Positions 33,001 through 45,029 of a stretch of DNA of 64,000 nucleotides are shown in pieces. Source of the DNA: Lycorma delicatula (lineage: Eukaryota; Arthropoda; Insecta; Hemiptera; Fulgoridae); the NCBI RefSeq assembly GCF_047948215.1, contig NC_134460.1, forward strand, positions 126,121,324 through 126,185,323, written 5' to 3'. Position numbers and translations under genes: made by a program. A model generated the notes under the pieces. The model did no database searches. It saw only the letters and a list, made by a program, of their open reading frames with translations, and was not told where the DNA came from. How positions within the stretch are numbered: position 1 is the stretch's first letter; the number at the start of each line of letters is the position of its first letter.

Positions 33001-35772
33001 GTAAAGGGAAGAGTACAGGATGATCGAATTTGTCCAAAGACAATTTTGAACATGTAACAGATTTTTTGTGTGTAGTACTAGGAAATCTTTCCTCGATAGC
33101 AATACAAACCACAGAAGAACTTTATTTAGCAACAAGATGTTGCACCTCGCTGGCATAACGCTGTATGTGATTGATTGAATGTAATTCTCCCTGACCACTG
33201 GATTGGTTGCTGGGGACCAGATGACAGGACTTGTTTGCCGTGGCCTCAATGTTCACCCTATTTGACTCCATGCGTTTTTTCTGAGGTTTATTAAGGATCA
33301 AGAGTATGTGCCACCATTATCAGCCGACCTACCCAACTTGAGACAGGATGAACCAACTGTTGCATCAATTACTTAAGACTTGCTGATTAAATTATTGGAT
33401 GAACTCATTTATTGGCTGGATGTGTACTGTGTGACGAATGGTGCTCACATTGAACACTTATAAGAAAATCTATTTGAGTGTTATTTCATTTCATGTATAA
33501 TTTATCAATGTGAGTAAAATATAATAAATATTACATAAGTTTAAAACTAATATCCATTTTGTAATGCACGGTAGAATAACTTTCTACTATGTGCTCTTAA
33601 AATTACTGCTGTTAATCATAGCAGCACTAAAACAATTGAGGAGAGAACGAAGACCCTCATTTTTTGAGATATTAATGAAATGTATTTTAAAATAAAATAA
33701 ATTTTGTGTAGAAGGTTTGTTGTAGAATCAGAAATACTCCACTATGTATGACCTTATCATGTGTATTCATGTATTGTTTTAAAAGAATATTATTTTTTTG
33801 TGGAATGAATTGTAATACATTTACACTAGTAAATTTGTTACATATTAATATAATGTATTTTTTACCTTTTAAAATTACATTAATGTGTGTAACTTTTTAA
33901 ATTGTTTTATGTGGTTTGATGAAAGATGTTATATATAATTATAAAAATCAGAGTTGCATGTACAAAAGGCAAAAATAATACATGTATTTTCATTTCTAAT
34001 GTGTATGTATTTGAAATACAAAATATATGTTATTTAGAAGAAAAACATCCTGTGCACAGTCACTGATAATATGGTCTGTCCTTCATAACATCCACTGACA
34101 TTACTACAGTTCGCATAAATCAAATCTGTCATAACTTCTATGTTACAGTTACTATAACTTCAAGGCATGTATTTGCTACAGGTATTTATTTGCATTGTCA
34201 TCAAGCTTATACTACTGTCTTAAGTAGACATCTTATAAAGCATCTAAGGATTATTGAAACCTCACTGAAGTGAGGATATCAATGGCTTGGGTGCAGACTT
34301 TAAGTATCACATTTAGCAACAGAAGTTCTGAAATTTATAATTTATCTTATTGAACTAATTTAATATTATACCTTACAGCTCACCAGATTTATCCTGTATT
34401 TGGCAATATTAGTCATCTAATTCTGCTTCAAACCTTAAGGATTCCCTCTTAATACCTATTCAATTTTCTCTTTGGCTACTACAATTTTTTCTGGACAATA
34501 TTAAGATTGTAAACTGTGTACTACTCACTGCTGGAGAAATTCCTGCTTACATTGTATCCGATGAGGTTCATATACAACATCATCTTGAGTGATAACACAT
34601 TTTAGCCATTAGAGATCTCTAACCCATCAGTGGTAATAGTTTCTGGTGATAGTTTAGTAAATGTGTTTCTGTTGTTTCACAAACTCTAAGGGTATTTGGA
34701 GATCTATATTCAAGTGGTTTTGTTTTCTGTTTATACCTCTGTCTATTTCTGATCACTTCATTTCTATTCTTATCTCTAATCTTAACCAGCAAATATATCA
34801 AGGATATGGTACATGCTGAGTTTGCATTGAATTAAAATGTGTTCTGTTTTATAAGTGCTGCTGATTTTAACAGTGAAACTCTTTACACTAAAATGTATAT
34901 GTACTATGGGATTGAATTCTCTTACTTTTTAAAACTTTTCATATTATTACATTATTAATTTTCATATCTTTCACCTCCAAATATTTCACGACAGACTGTT
35001 GCCCTCTCACTCAATCCCACTTTCAATTACATGATACTTCCTTATCTGTTTAGCAGATTCCAAACGGATCTTATTATCTTGATGACATTTCTGTTATGTG
35101 TGGCATACCTAGTAAGTTGTACTGACTTCCCCTGAAAGGGTTACCCAGACAGCATTGTTTTGAAAGTTTTAATGAAACTAGCTTATTCTCTGCAGTTATT
35201 AACATTACTTAGAAAAATATTAAGCTCTTCCTATTTTTAGAATTATATGTTATATAATTATAATTATCATGTTTAGACCTTTATTTCTTCCATGAACCAT
35301 TTTTTTTTTCTGTCAAAAGCACAAAATTTTGTATACTAATATTTACTTTTTATTCGTACAATATCCTCACAACTGCTGCTACCTACAGTAATAGGCTAGC
35401 CCCTTATAGAGGATCTCTTTTAATGATTGTATAAAATGTAAAGTTGTAGAAGATAGTAGAAGACTGCTTCCATCTTTTTATTCATTCATTTCTGTCTCTC
35501 ATTAGATAGGAACTAGTTATTTTATAAGGTTTCACCACAATACAACTTTACTCTTTTTTGTATTCTTTTAATTCCCTTTCTGTTACACACAGTTTTTACT
35601 TACTATATAATTTTTTTTTCATTTTCAGGCTCTTGCTGGTTTTCTTATATTTAAAGAGCAGTTGTCATTTCTGTGGTGCTGCGGTATGTTTCTAGTCATA
35701 TCTGGTCTGGCTCTTGTTACAGAGTCTGAATGTAAGGAAAATAATATTGTTAATAAAACAAAAAAAGAATAA
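29934..35772 (+). CDS. TMEM42: TMEM42-like membrane protein (three exons)
   Basis: A 138-residue membrane protein resembling transmembrane protein 42, a small relative of the EamA/drug-metabolite transporter fold. Its molecular function is not established. Coding exons are 29934-30056, 30495-30644 and 35629-35772; both introns are phase 0 with GT-AG ends (GTAAGA...TTGCAG and GTAAGT...TTTCAG), and the join is open throughout. Four hydrophobic segments fall at about residues 10-30, 45-67, 75-98 and 103-122. Family-like features are SNAAVWTYYVKAL (58-70), the Ser/Thr-rich stretch to SNYIVSALAGFLIF (86-99), then KEQLS and FLVISGLALV (112-121). The C-terminal tail is Lys/Asn-rich. The human protein, from memory, is about 159 residues, so the length fits. 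The ATG at 29934 is the first in frame before a hydrophobic segment. An AATAAA overlaps the stop (35770). Intron 2 is 5 kb and full of transposon relics. Confidence 0.88.
30495..30644 (+). CDS. TMEM42: TMEM42-like, coding exon 2
   Basis: Codes for residues 42-91, from VGQLFLKS to NYIVS. The acceptor is TTATTGCAG|GTT and the donor GTCAGT|GTAAGT, a strong consensus. Reading past the donor gives a false 69-codon ORF. Confidence 0.9.
31811..31852. repeat. Perfect 10-bp hairpin GGACACCACA / TGTGGTGTCC
   Basis: An inverted pair with a short T-rich spacer (about 31814-31845). The same GGACACCACA occurs once more at about 31671-31680, next to the element end, so this may be a filler or nested-element junction. 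Confidence 0.6.
32283..32310. repeat. Perfect 13-bp palindrome arms
   Basis: TATAACTTATGAT, GT, ATCATAAGTTATA, inside copy 3 of the foldback-like repeat. Other copies lack it, so it arose locally. Confidence 0.8.
32703..33571 (+). mobile_element. Tc1/mariner-like element relic, internally deleted
   Basis: TA pairs flank both ends (32701-32702, 33572-33573). The ends read inward CAGTATGTTACAAAATGAAT and CCGTGCATTACAAAATGGAT. A further inverted block, CATTGATTAATTATACATGA against CATTGATAAATTATACATGA, lies about 45 to 80 bases in. Total 869 bases. Transposon relics of this size have lost part of the coding region. Confidence 0.8.
32850..33462 (+). pseudogene. Tc1/mariner-like transposase remnant in TMEM42 intron 2
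   Basis: The start, in broken frames, resembles the N-terminal helix-turn-helix region: QFAKYDFVITVQHAF, then TGYFCKGKSTG. The second-aspartate region survives as LQQDVAPRWHNAV (family norm QQDGAPPH). The third catalytic position is changed: SPYLTPCVFF where the family has a D before FF. The end VTLTLNTYKK-like segment matches the usual HIEHL region only in another frame. The part holding the first aspartate (DEAHF-type motif) is missing. Confidence 0.7.
33572..35628 (+). other. Rest of TMEM42 intron 2
   Basis: Mostly AT-rich. A minus-strand 60-codon ORF near 34619-34801 and a lone YLDD-like phrase near 35075 were examined and not called. Confidence 0.5.
35629..35772 (+). CDS. TMEM42: TMEM42-like, coding exon 3
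   Basis: Codes for residues 92-138, ALAGFLIFKEQLSFLW to NKTKKE and TAA. The acceptor has a long pyrimidine tract (TTTTTTTTTCATTTTCAG). Possible poly(A) signals overlap the end (AATAAA at 35770). Confidence 0.88.
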   Translation, partial: ALAGFLIFKEQLSFLWCCGMFLVISGLALVTESECKENNIVNKTKKE

Positions 35773-36840
35773 TAAATTAACATTATTTTAAAATTTGTTT
35801 TCATTTTACAATGATTGTATCCTGTATCCTGTTTATAATATGCTATTTATTTTATTATGACTGTCATAGGGGGAGTTGGCAATCAAAACTTTATACATAA
35901 AAAGTAATGGACATGATTGTATTAAATACCAAAAATTCATCAGCAGAACAAATAAGAGGGATATGATGCAGTGGCTTTATTTTTGCAATATGCTGGTTTT
36001 TTTTTTATTCAGTTTTTGGAAATTTGGGTTACCGACAATGTACATCATTATATAAATTTTTAAAACTTATGTTGTAGGAAAGTGTTTGTATAAAACAACT
36101 TAGGCAATATAAACAAGTGCTCCAATTACCACTTGTGGTAGCTGCACTGTTATATTTTCAATGGTGGTAGTTGTAATACAATTTACCTCACAAAATGTAC
36201 CTAAAGATTTTTTTTTCTTGATATCACCACAGAACCTTATTTATTTACAAATTATTATTTTGTCATAGTACAGTAATTACTAACATGAATATTTTATTAT
36301 GCTAAGACCATACTAGCGGTACTAAACATGCAAAAGCAGTTCTAACACAATTTATTTTTTTAAATAAGGATTCAGCAATTCATGACCTGCACTTTTGATT
36401 GTCAAGTCATTTAGAGGAAGTATTTCTATTTCTCTTTACTTTAATGATCAGCTCCAGCAATAGCAATATCATATCCATGACATTGTTTCATATTTATTTA
36501 CTCTATGCATCATGTAAGTTGTTTCAGTCATTTTAATAATGCCAGTCATAGACAAAGTGAATAGTTATTTTAAAAAAGTTTTTAAACCATTTAGTTAAAT
36601 TATGATCTTTTATATCTAAAAAATAACTAAATCCTCTGAATCTTCGACTTCAAAAATCAGCTGTTAAACAACTGATTTACAAAATAGAAAAAAAAACAGA
36701 TTATGAGATAAAAAGTAGATGTGTTAAATGCATATTAATTATTTTAATATAAACACATTAAAATAAATAGATTAAACAAGTGCTAAATAATTTAAAATTC
36801 AGAACCTGCTACTGAAAATTATTTTGAGCACATATTTATG
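35773..36840. other. TMEM42 3' UTR and downstream, no other gene seen
   Basis: The transcript end probably lies near the AATAAA at 35770 or a later signal. Nothing else is recognised. Confidence 0.45.
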
Positions 36841-36844
36841 TACA

Positions 36845-37795
36845 CGTTGACTAGAATGCAGATAAAGTGAGCTTCTTGTTTTGTTTTTAATTAATGTTCT
36901 TTAAAAATTCATCAACAGAATAATATTGCTTCTGCAAAAGAAAATCTTTTAAATAAATCAGAGGGAAGATTTTACAAGTGGTTTGACAGTTTATTAAAAA
37001 TTGCAACGAAAGCACAATAAGGCCTTTTCTCATCAGCTGAAGTATTGTATGGTGTTAAACAAAAACAGTTTGGTAAAGGTGGATATTGTTATTTTCCAAA
37101 AATAAGTGACCTTTCTTTTTAGCTAAGGCTGTGCATTCATAAACCTAAACACAATGTTTAAGTTAATCTACACGATTCATACTTGGAAGCCAGATAATTA
37201 TCTGTCAGCCCATTTTTGTATCTTAAAAACTTGTTCTGATTTTTTGAGAAAGCTGCAAGAGATTAGATTACACTGTGTATTAGAATAGAGGCATAATAAT
37301 TATGACAAGCATAGAGTTTTATTAAGGCACTTCAGAGAAAAACAGTAGGCTTGATTGTATTACAAGCTGATAATCGCATGAGAGCTTGTTGTTCAATAAA
37401 ACCACCAGAAATTTTGCTTTATGGACAACAGAAATATTAATGATATCATTAATGGGAATTCTACACATGCTTAACCATGTTATCTCTACCTGAGAAGTAC
37501 AATGCAATGGTTTTATCCCTATTTAAAGTTATGTATTTATGTCCGTCCAGTGAATTATTTCTTGAAGATGCTATCATACAATTTTCAATTCCTTTTAAAT
37601 AATTATTCTCAGATATAGTTAAGAGTTGTGTCATCTGCAAAAAGGTTTATAATGAATGAATGGCTCAAGATTTTGAGGTAGTTCATAAATAAACTATACT
37701 AAAAGCAAGCGACAAGGTACAATTACCCTGCACTTCATGTTCTATATCTTGAATTTCAGACCTAAATGTTACATGTGCATTCCATTCAAAAGATG
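36845..37795 (-). pseudogene. Non-LTR reverse transcriptase C-terminal part, decayed
   Basis: The minus strand shows the catalytic box LFADDTTL (37644-37621), the YADD-type motif of LINE reverse transcriptases. It is followed in a shifted frame by LTISENNYLKGIENC, YITLNRDKTIALYFSG and VHKAKFLVVLLNNKL. Downstream pieces fit the region after the polymerase domain: QVFKIQKWADR (compare the usual VFKLQKRAIR) and, near the end, QTTCKIFPLIYLKDFLLQ and YYSVDEFLKN (about 36960-36890). Frameshifts and stops are frequent. This type is typical of jockey/CR1-like LINEs. No poly(A) is clear at its end. Confidence 0.75.
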
Positions 37796-40645
37796 AAATT
37801 TCAATGTCACTTTACTGTGGTTTTTGACTTATAAAGATTTTAAAATGGAAAATCAAAAGATTATGTATTCCTGTAGCAGCAAGGGTAATGTTTTGAATTT
37901 GTACCAATATTCTCTTGTGTTTACATTTTAGTTTGACCAATTTAATATTTAAAGTTAATTATATGAGGTTAGTGAGCATATAAAGTTCAGTACACGGAGT
38001 CGTTAGTTAAATAACCAAACCTTAACCTTGACGTACTCTTTACTTAACAGTATGGGAGTACGTAAGTTTTTGATTTTAAAACCTTTATAAGCCAATAAAA
38101 AGTAAAAAAAAATTCGACATCTTTATTTATTATTATTATTACTACAAAAAAAAGACGGTCAAATTTCAAAATTACAGTGCAATAACACTTTTTTTCTTGT
38201 TTATTGATAAAAGTTTTCCAAGACTGACTTTTGACTGCATCATATTTCTAAATAATTGTCCAATTTTTCCTAAACTCTTGCTAAAAGTTTGTTAATACAG
38301 AATACTTTTTAAAGCATACCTTAAAAAAAGAAAATTTAAAAGCCAATTTTTCATAATCTTTTCAAATACTTTAGAAAATACAGACATTTGCATAGAAATG
38401 TACAATGCTTGTACAGTTATGTATACTCGCATAATTACATGTAAAAGTATGCTACATAAAATACTCGCCAACCACATGGAATCACAGTGACCTAAGGTGT
38501 CTACATATACACATAAGAGATCCTTTTCCGACTAACATATCTAAACAGTAAAGAAACTACTGGAATAAATAGATATCATGAATATACAAAATATAGTTGA
38601 AATTTAGACCCAGTTTTAATTGCTGCCTAAATGTATTCTTAACTGTCAGCAGTTTCACTTGAACCCAACAACTGCAATAGTCGGTGATGAAGTCCACCAT
38701 ACGTAACTAAATGAAAACATTTTTTTCCTGATTGTTATAGTGTGCCATTAAATAAATTCAGATTTTCATAATTTGAGCAGAAAGTCTAAAGACAAAATAT
38801 ATTTTATAAGGGCTAGTAGGTAATAGCGACAACTAATAGCCCCAAGTAGTCACACTTTTCTACACCAGCAACCATGTATTTTAACTTCCATAATTAATTC
38901 AAAACTACAAAGCTAACATATTCTGCACTCCATGCATGAATAGACATCCCAAATTAATGCAATGATATGTACTGTGATGTGACTCAAGATAAATACTCTG
39001 AATTACCTGGACTTATTATTACAAATTCAGAGACTGAATAGGGTGATTGTATACACATGAAAAAGATATACAAATGCTAGAGATCGGATGCACTGCTCTA
39101 CATCGCTGAAAAGGGTAAGACAGAGAGCCAGATAATAATGGGGGGGGGGGGTCTTTAGGTAATCACCATTTATGATCAGTAGCAAAGTTAGAACCCACAT
39201 TACGTTGACAAGTTTGAGTGAAAAGAGGATGTAGCCCTAGACTAAAAGGATTGACAAGTTTTGATCTACTATGGTAATTTGTTAATTAATTTACACATCT
39301 GTAGTATTAAAATGTTTTACAATTTATTTCAGTTTATGATAAATATAATATTATACATACCAAAGATTTAACAAACCAAAAGAATTATACAAATAGCCAG
39401 TATTTTTCCAGCTTATCCAGAAATTCAGTCAATAATGACATCTATATGCATAAGGTTTATTTATCTATTACCTGTTCTACTTAAATCTTTTAAGTAATTT
39501 AAGATTGTTTACTATGAATGGTGAAAAATTGCTGATGTATATTAAATTTATACTTTATAAATAAAAGATTTTGAGAATTCTTTTCCAAGCTACTCTATCA
39601 ATAACATTCAATCAGACTTAAAATAAAATTTTAAAGTTATGGGCAATTATCATTACAAATGGGTTTTTTATATTCAAATTTCTACTAAATTTTAATTTAG
39701 ATAATCATTTCTAATTTTTTTAATAGGGTAAATGAAATTTTATCAACTTAGGTTTTATTAAATTTAAGTGGTAGTGTGTTTTAGAACAGCTAATAATTTA
39801 GTATGTTTTAGGTTGAGAAGATCATACGTACTTGCTAATCTAATACACCAATAAATTTAAGATTAATCACGCTGTATAATTCTCAAATGCCTTCTAAAAT
39901 TAAATCTTCAAAATTTCCTCCATTACATTTTTGAAAAAAAATTCAAAATTCCCTTTTCACCACTATCCCACACACTAAACTATTCAGAATTTTGGTTTAA
40001 ATATCAAACATCACAGCAAAATTAGGTTGTTACTTCATTAAACAGTGAGCGGATATTATTAAGTTTTCATTTTTTCTACTGAAGAAAGGCATTCAAATCA
40101 GTTACTGTTAATTAGTTTTGAAAGATGATATAATCAAATAAGAGAAAGTGATTTTTTCTTCTTAGGTTTGGATTAGTTTTTGGAACATATAAAATAGATT
40201 GTGATTGCACACAAGTTGAAAAGGTCAGCTGTATGTCCAATACTGAACTTTGATGTGAACACTATACACTGAACTATCATTCAGTGCATTATTATTACAT
40301 ATGGTAAATTTTCTGATTACACTGATAAATGATTCTATATGTATATCAAGTATCTATTTATATAACTTAATGCAATAATTGTATTTGCTACAATTATTGG
40401 AAACCTCAAGTTAAAAATGTTTAGATGGATTACCTTTAAGAAATTCATATGCAAACTTAATAACTGAATTTCTACCACACTTTAAATTCCTTTTTTTACT
40501 ATTATATTTTCCATCAAAATTGTAACAAAAATAATAAATGTTAACAGTGTTACTTTGCAGCATAATAGATCATAATTCAACCTGGTTTTATGGAGAAAAA
40601 CGATTCTAATGTAGTAGCTGCATTCAATGAAGTAGAATGTTAAGT
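37796..40645. other. No recognised gene; G12 run near 39140
   Basis: Intergenic AT-rich DNA. A homopolymer G run (about 39139-39150) is the only marked simple sequence. Confidence 0.45.
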
Positions 40646-40685
40646 CTTTTAAAATGTGGGCTCTTTCAGGCCCACAATTTAAAAG
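40646..40685. repeat. Hairpin with 16-bp arms, 8-nt loop
   Basis: CTTTTAAAATGTGGGC (40646-40661) and GCCCACAATTTAAAAG (40670-40685) pair at 15 of 16 positions, with loop TCTTTCAG. It lies about 1 kb upstream of the RG-rich exon. Function unknown. Confidence 0.8.
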
Positions 40686-41670
40686 TGCGTTTCATTAGCG
40701 TAAACAGCCATATTTGCCTATAGTTAATTTAATTCTGAATACTGCTTAGAATATTCTTACTTATAGAACTAACATTTAATTTCTAAGCTGCGCCTTACTT
40801 AACTGCACGCATTTAAAAAACCAAATACTTTTGTAAAAACACTATCTTTATTGAATTCCTATAGAAAGACGCCATATTGGAGTTGAATTATAGGTTAGTA
40901 TTGCTTATTGTTAAAAGTTTTTAAAAACTATCTATTAATTCTGCATCCTACTCTTCAATGACTTCTTTCACCCAATTTATATACATGACAACTCAATTAA
41001 TTAAATGACAATTAACAGGTTAGCTCATGATTAAGGTTATGACGCAATACGTTACAGGTTCCATTCAAAGTTGACGCTAATTAATGCATGCAAAATATAC
41101 GTACGTTATTTATGTATACTCTGTGCACGCCCAACGTTCCGTTTGTGCTTATGTCTACCGGAAATATTTATTATTCCGATTTGGGTCTGTGAAGCAATGT
41201 TGTAGTCTCGGTTAAATTATCTCGCATCATTATTGTTATATTTTGTTTTCCCCACGTCACATAAATTTCATTGTAATTCTTTATACTATGCATATTTATT
41301 TTGTAACATGTGGCATACGATTTCTTGAAATTATTTACAGTAAATATTGCCATGATTTAAATTTTTTAATTTACATTTTAAAGAGGTGAAAATAATCAAA
41401 AGGCAATGTAGAGATATTTAGTTTCCGGGATAAAGTTTTAGTCTCTCGTTTGGTCAAACTGCTTGCAGGCTCCTGTCGGGATTGAAAGCGTTATACTCTG
41501 TGGAAGTTGCGTTCGTCGTAACAATTTTAATTAATTGTTCTTTTGCGAAGAATTGAGTGTTTCAGTGTATTGTGTAGTCGTTTGTGAAGTATGTGTTAGT
41601 GTTATACAAATAATTATGAAATGAAGTTGTATCCAGTCGTTTTGTTTTATAGTAATGTAAGTTCCAGGTA
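40686..41670 (+). promoter_or_regulatory. Probable promoter and 5' UTR of the RG-rich gene
   Basis: Base composition becomes less AT-rich from about 41420. An arthropod-type initiator TCAGT occurs at 41562-41566 (A at 41564), about 107 bases before the ATG. A GTAAGT donor-like site at 41654-41659 lies in the presumed 5' UTR and could allow alternative splicing. No TATA box stands out. This is inference from composition and position. Confidence 0.4.
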
Positions 41671-42124
41671 ATGATAGCCAATAGTTGGACTAGTAGCACC
41701 AAGCTCAAGGCTTCAAAGGTCTACAGGGATACTGAAGGAGTGAGGTTATTGGATGCTGAAGAAAAGTCAAAAAATTCTGATACAAACGAAGGGGACAAAG
41801 ATCGGTCATCGCATTCGCAGAATAGAAGCAGTTCTGCACAAAGTGTTCTGTACGGCAGAGAAAAATCAGATTACAAGTTCAAACCCCGAATTAGAAACAG
41901 AGATGACTATCGAATGGGTCGTGGAGGTCCACCGGATAGAAGGGGATCATCTCGAGGAAGGGGTGGAACCTATAGGCGAAGCGAACGTGATAGCGAGCCA
42001 GGATACTTTTCTCGTGGAAAATTTCACGAACCGTTAAGTAAGGGAAAATCATGTAACAGCATGATTGGTTCATCGTCTGCTGGAAAACATATCAATGACA
42101 GTGATAACTGCAAGTCTAAATCAG
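41671..42124 (+). CDS. First coding exon of an RG/Ser-rich protein (partial)
   Basis: The exon encodes 151 residues plus one base before a good donor, TCAG|GTATGG (42125). The protein begins MIANSWTSSTKLKASKVYRD. It is rich in Ser, Arg, Asp and Lys, with an RG/RGG-type patch at residues 81-99 (RMGRGGPPDRRGSSRGRGG) and RRSERDSEPGYFSRG (102-116). Almost no hydrophobic stretches are present, so it is probably disordered; RGG patches are common in RNA-binding proteins. Codon-level GC is higher than the surroundings, and two other frames are also open, as expected for a real exon. I do not recognise the orthologue. Later exons are not found before 64000, so a very long first intron or a window-crossing gene is implied. 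The ORF continuing into the intron to 42216 is read-through. Confidence 0.7.
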
Positions 42125-42794
42125 GTATGGAAATTTACCCTGATTCTGATTGTAATAGTTATTGCATAATATTTCAGATATATACTGAAATACTTAAAAT
42201 GATAAGTCATGCTTGATAATGTACTTTGTCATTTTATTATTTTTCCTAACTTTAATTAACATTTTAGATTTGATGAAAAATAGGAATTTCTGTTTTGTGT
42301 CATGTTTGCTGTATTTCCAGAATTTACTATTGTTAACAGTAGCTCACCTTTTACTTGGAATAACATAATTATCTGATAAAATATCATTCTTACATGTATG
42401 AATAATTCCCTGAACACTAAAGTACTTTTTATTTATTTAATTAAGCTGAAATACTGCTTTGTTTCTTTTAGCAGAATGATTACCCATTTCTTTAACTTAA
42501 TTTTTAATAATATTCAAGGAATAAAAAATAAAAGGTGAAATAATCATTGTAATGGAATAATTCCAGCAATTTATGATGTGGTTGTAGAAGAATAGGGTAC
42601 ATTTTGTAGTTTTCTTTAATAAAAAAATTTTTTTTTAGAATACATTGGAAAACACAATACAAAGTACTGATGTATACGACCCAATTTTTTAGTTTAAGTA
42701 GAAGTCTTGATACTTTTTGTTTATTGTTATTAAACTATTGAATTATGAATTTTGATTGGAATTATTAATATTTGTTAGAAAGAAATAAACATGA

Positions 42795-42877
<83 letters not shown>

Positions 42878-45029
42878 TTCAAGAAAAGCACTTTTGGTAT
42901 GGGATCAATGATTTTATTTAAGGCACTTTAGGTGTGGTACAAAGGTTATTTTATTTAGAATCACTCACTAATTATTCCCCTTTGAATACAGTTAACCTAC
43001 CTTTGAGATTATTTCTCTTACTTGTCTGATTTTGATCAATACATTTTCTAATGTGACATTGCTTGCTGAATCAGTGAGGACTCTGAAATATGAGCAAACT
43101 TGAAATTATATATGTTATTCTACCCATTTTAAATTAGGTATACCAAAGGATTATTTTGAATAGGAATAGAAGCTGTTGCGCCTATTACCATGTAGTGTTT
43201 GTTACTCATTATTAACTTACTTTTAACACATTCACAGTAGATCTTGTAGCAGGTCCGTGTGATAAGCAGGTATCAGTTTTGGTTCAAATGGTCGAGTTGG
43301 GTTTTTGTTTATTGCTCCAAGTTTGTCTTAAGGCTGTGTAGCAAATCATACAGGTGTGGTTCTTTAGTTACTGCTGTGTTTTCTTTATGCATTGCAATTT
43401 TTTTTAAGATTAGTGTTCTTAATCTAGATTTCTATCACTTTTGAAAATTTTATTTAAATTATTTAAAAAATTAATGTTATAAAAATGTTTTTCTCTGGTA
43501 AAAATTCCTTTACCTCATATTAGTTTTTCTCTACAGATTTTTATTATCTGAAGAGATAATGTTATAAGAAATGATAATTTTCCACTTTGATTTATCAAAT
43601 TAGATTTATAGAAAAATTTATACAAATTCCTTATAATTTGTATAATTATTTCTTGGATTTTTTCTGATGTTATGAAAATTATACTTTGTTCTTTATAAAA
43701 ATTGATAATGGGAAATGTTGCAGGTTATTTTATGTAGTGAATGAAAGTACAGGGTTTGAGCAACTTCTTTATTATAATAATGTAACAAAACCTTTTGTTC
43801 TCAATAATATTAGATAGTGAAAAATAAGTTGTAATCGGCATTGTATGACAGCAGTTTACAGTTAACAGTTTACAGGGAGGTATCTCTACACTGAATGCAG
43901 TATAGTTGGAAATTTATTGTGTTTCTAAAAATGATTTCATATTTAGAAGTGAACTAATTTATAATTTGCTCTGAAGTATAGTTTACATATAACCATAGAA
44001 GTGGTTGTATTTTAGTTAAACATTTAAAAATTTTTTTCTGACATGCATGTATGAATCTTTCCATGCAGTTGTTTTCATTTGTTTTATCTCAGAAGATATT
44101 GTAATGGTTATGTCTTGTTTATTGTATTATTTCATATATTTATTGCTGTGTTGTATTATTTTTCTTTTAGTGTTGTCAACTTTTTTCCTTTTTTTAACTT
44201 TGTTTTCGCTATTGAATAGCTTTGTTTTTATATCATCATACTATTTTGTATAATTTTCATGATAATTTATTGTTATTTTTGCATGGTTTATATTTTTTCT
44301 GTGTATGTATTGACTTTATTTTTGTTTAGTGATCGAAGTTATGTTGGTGTTTTCATCATAAATAGTAGAAGTAAAAGTTTTTTTTATAGTTTTAACAATT
44401 TCTTTGATATCAATAAAGCTATCTATTTAGGAAGTACTTTATGGTTGTTGATAATTTTTCGATAAGTTGTTGATCATTGTGAAAAGTATGGTGTAACTAG
44501 TGTTGTGTAGGCATTTTTTAGAACTAGTCTCTTATATAAGGAAAGTGCTGTCCTGTAAGTTTACGATATGTTTTAGAGAGAGTTTTTTTAAATATGATTA
44601 GATGAAAGTGATTAATTTATGTGAAACATTGAATGTATTTTAAATTAATTCTTAATGTTTGCTAATCACTCCTTTAAAATAACCATTACTTTTCTGTTTC
44701 AATTGTGTGGTTCCTTGCTGTATTCGATTTTTAAAACATTTTTTTTTACATTAGTTGCAAACTATGCACTTAATGGATCGTTTAGTAATTCCAACATCAT
44801 AGGTTGCCTGTTTTCTTACCTACTGCATTAAATTATTTTATAATAATTTTAACCTTTTGGGTTTAAAATTTCATGTGGTGTATTGTAAGAAAGTTTTGGA
44901 GACCAAATGTCTAGTTTTCAGTTATTTTTAACTCTCAGAATATGAAAAGAAGTCGCTCAATCTTGAAAAGTAGTATGATGCTTTAATGAATTTTTTTTAC
45001 TAGTTATTTATTAATGCCAACAGCATGGA
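42125..45029 (+). other. Probable first intron, left part; no exon recognised
   Basis: AT-rich. Holds a compound microsatellite at 42796-42874. Hydrophobic T-rich ORFs near 43259-44465 look like composition artefacts. Confidence 0.45.
42796..42874. repeat. Compound microsatellite (GT)n(AT)n
   Basis: About 50 bases of GT repeats pass into about 27 bases of AT repeats. Mirror image of the one at 2571. Confidence 0.95.

Noticed and set aside
35060..35110. YLDD-like phrase (TATCTTGATGAC) suggesting a reverse transcriptase
   Set aside because: No supporting RT motifs on either side in any frame; likely chance.
40656..40674. GGGCTCTTTCAGGCCC resembles a histone mRNA 3' stem-loop
   Set aside because: The six-base stem and four-base loop of histone stem-loops do not form here, and no histone gene is upstream on either strand.
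43259..44465. Phe/Leu-rich ORFs resembling membrane proteins
   Set aside because: T-rich intron sequence yields Phe and Leu codons by composition; no splice sites or family resemblance.
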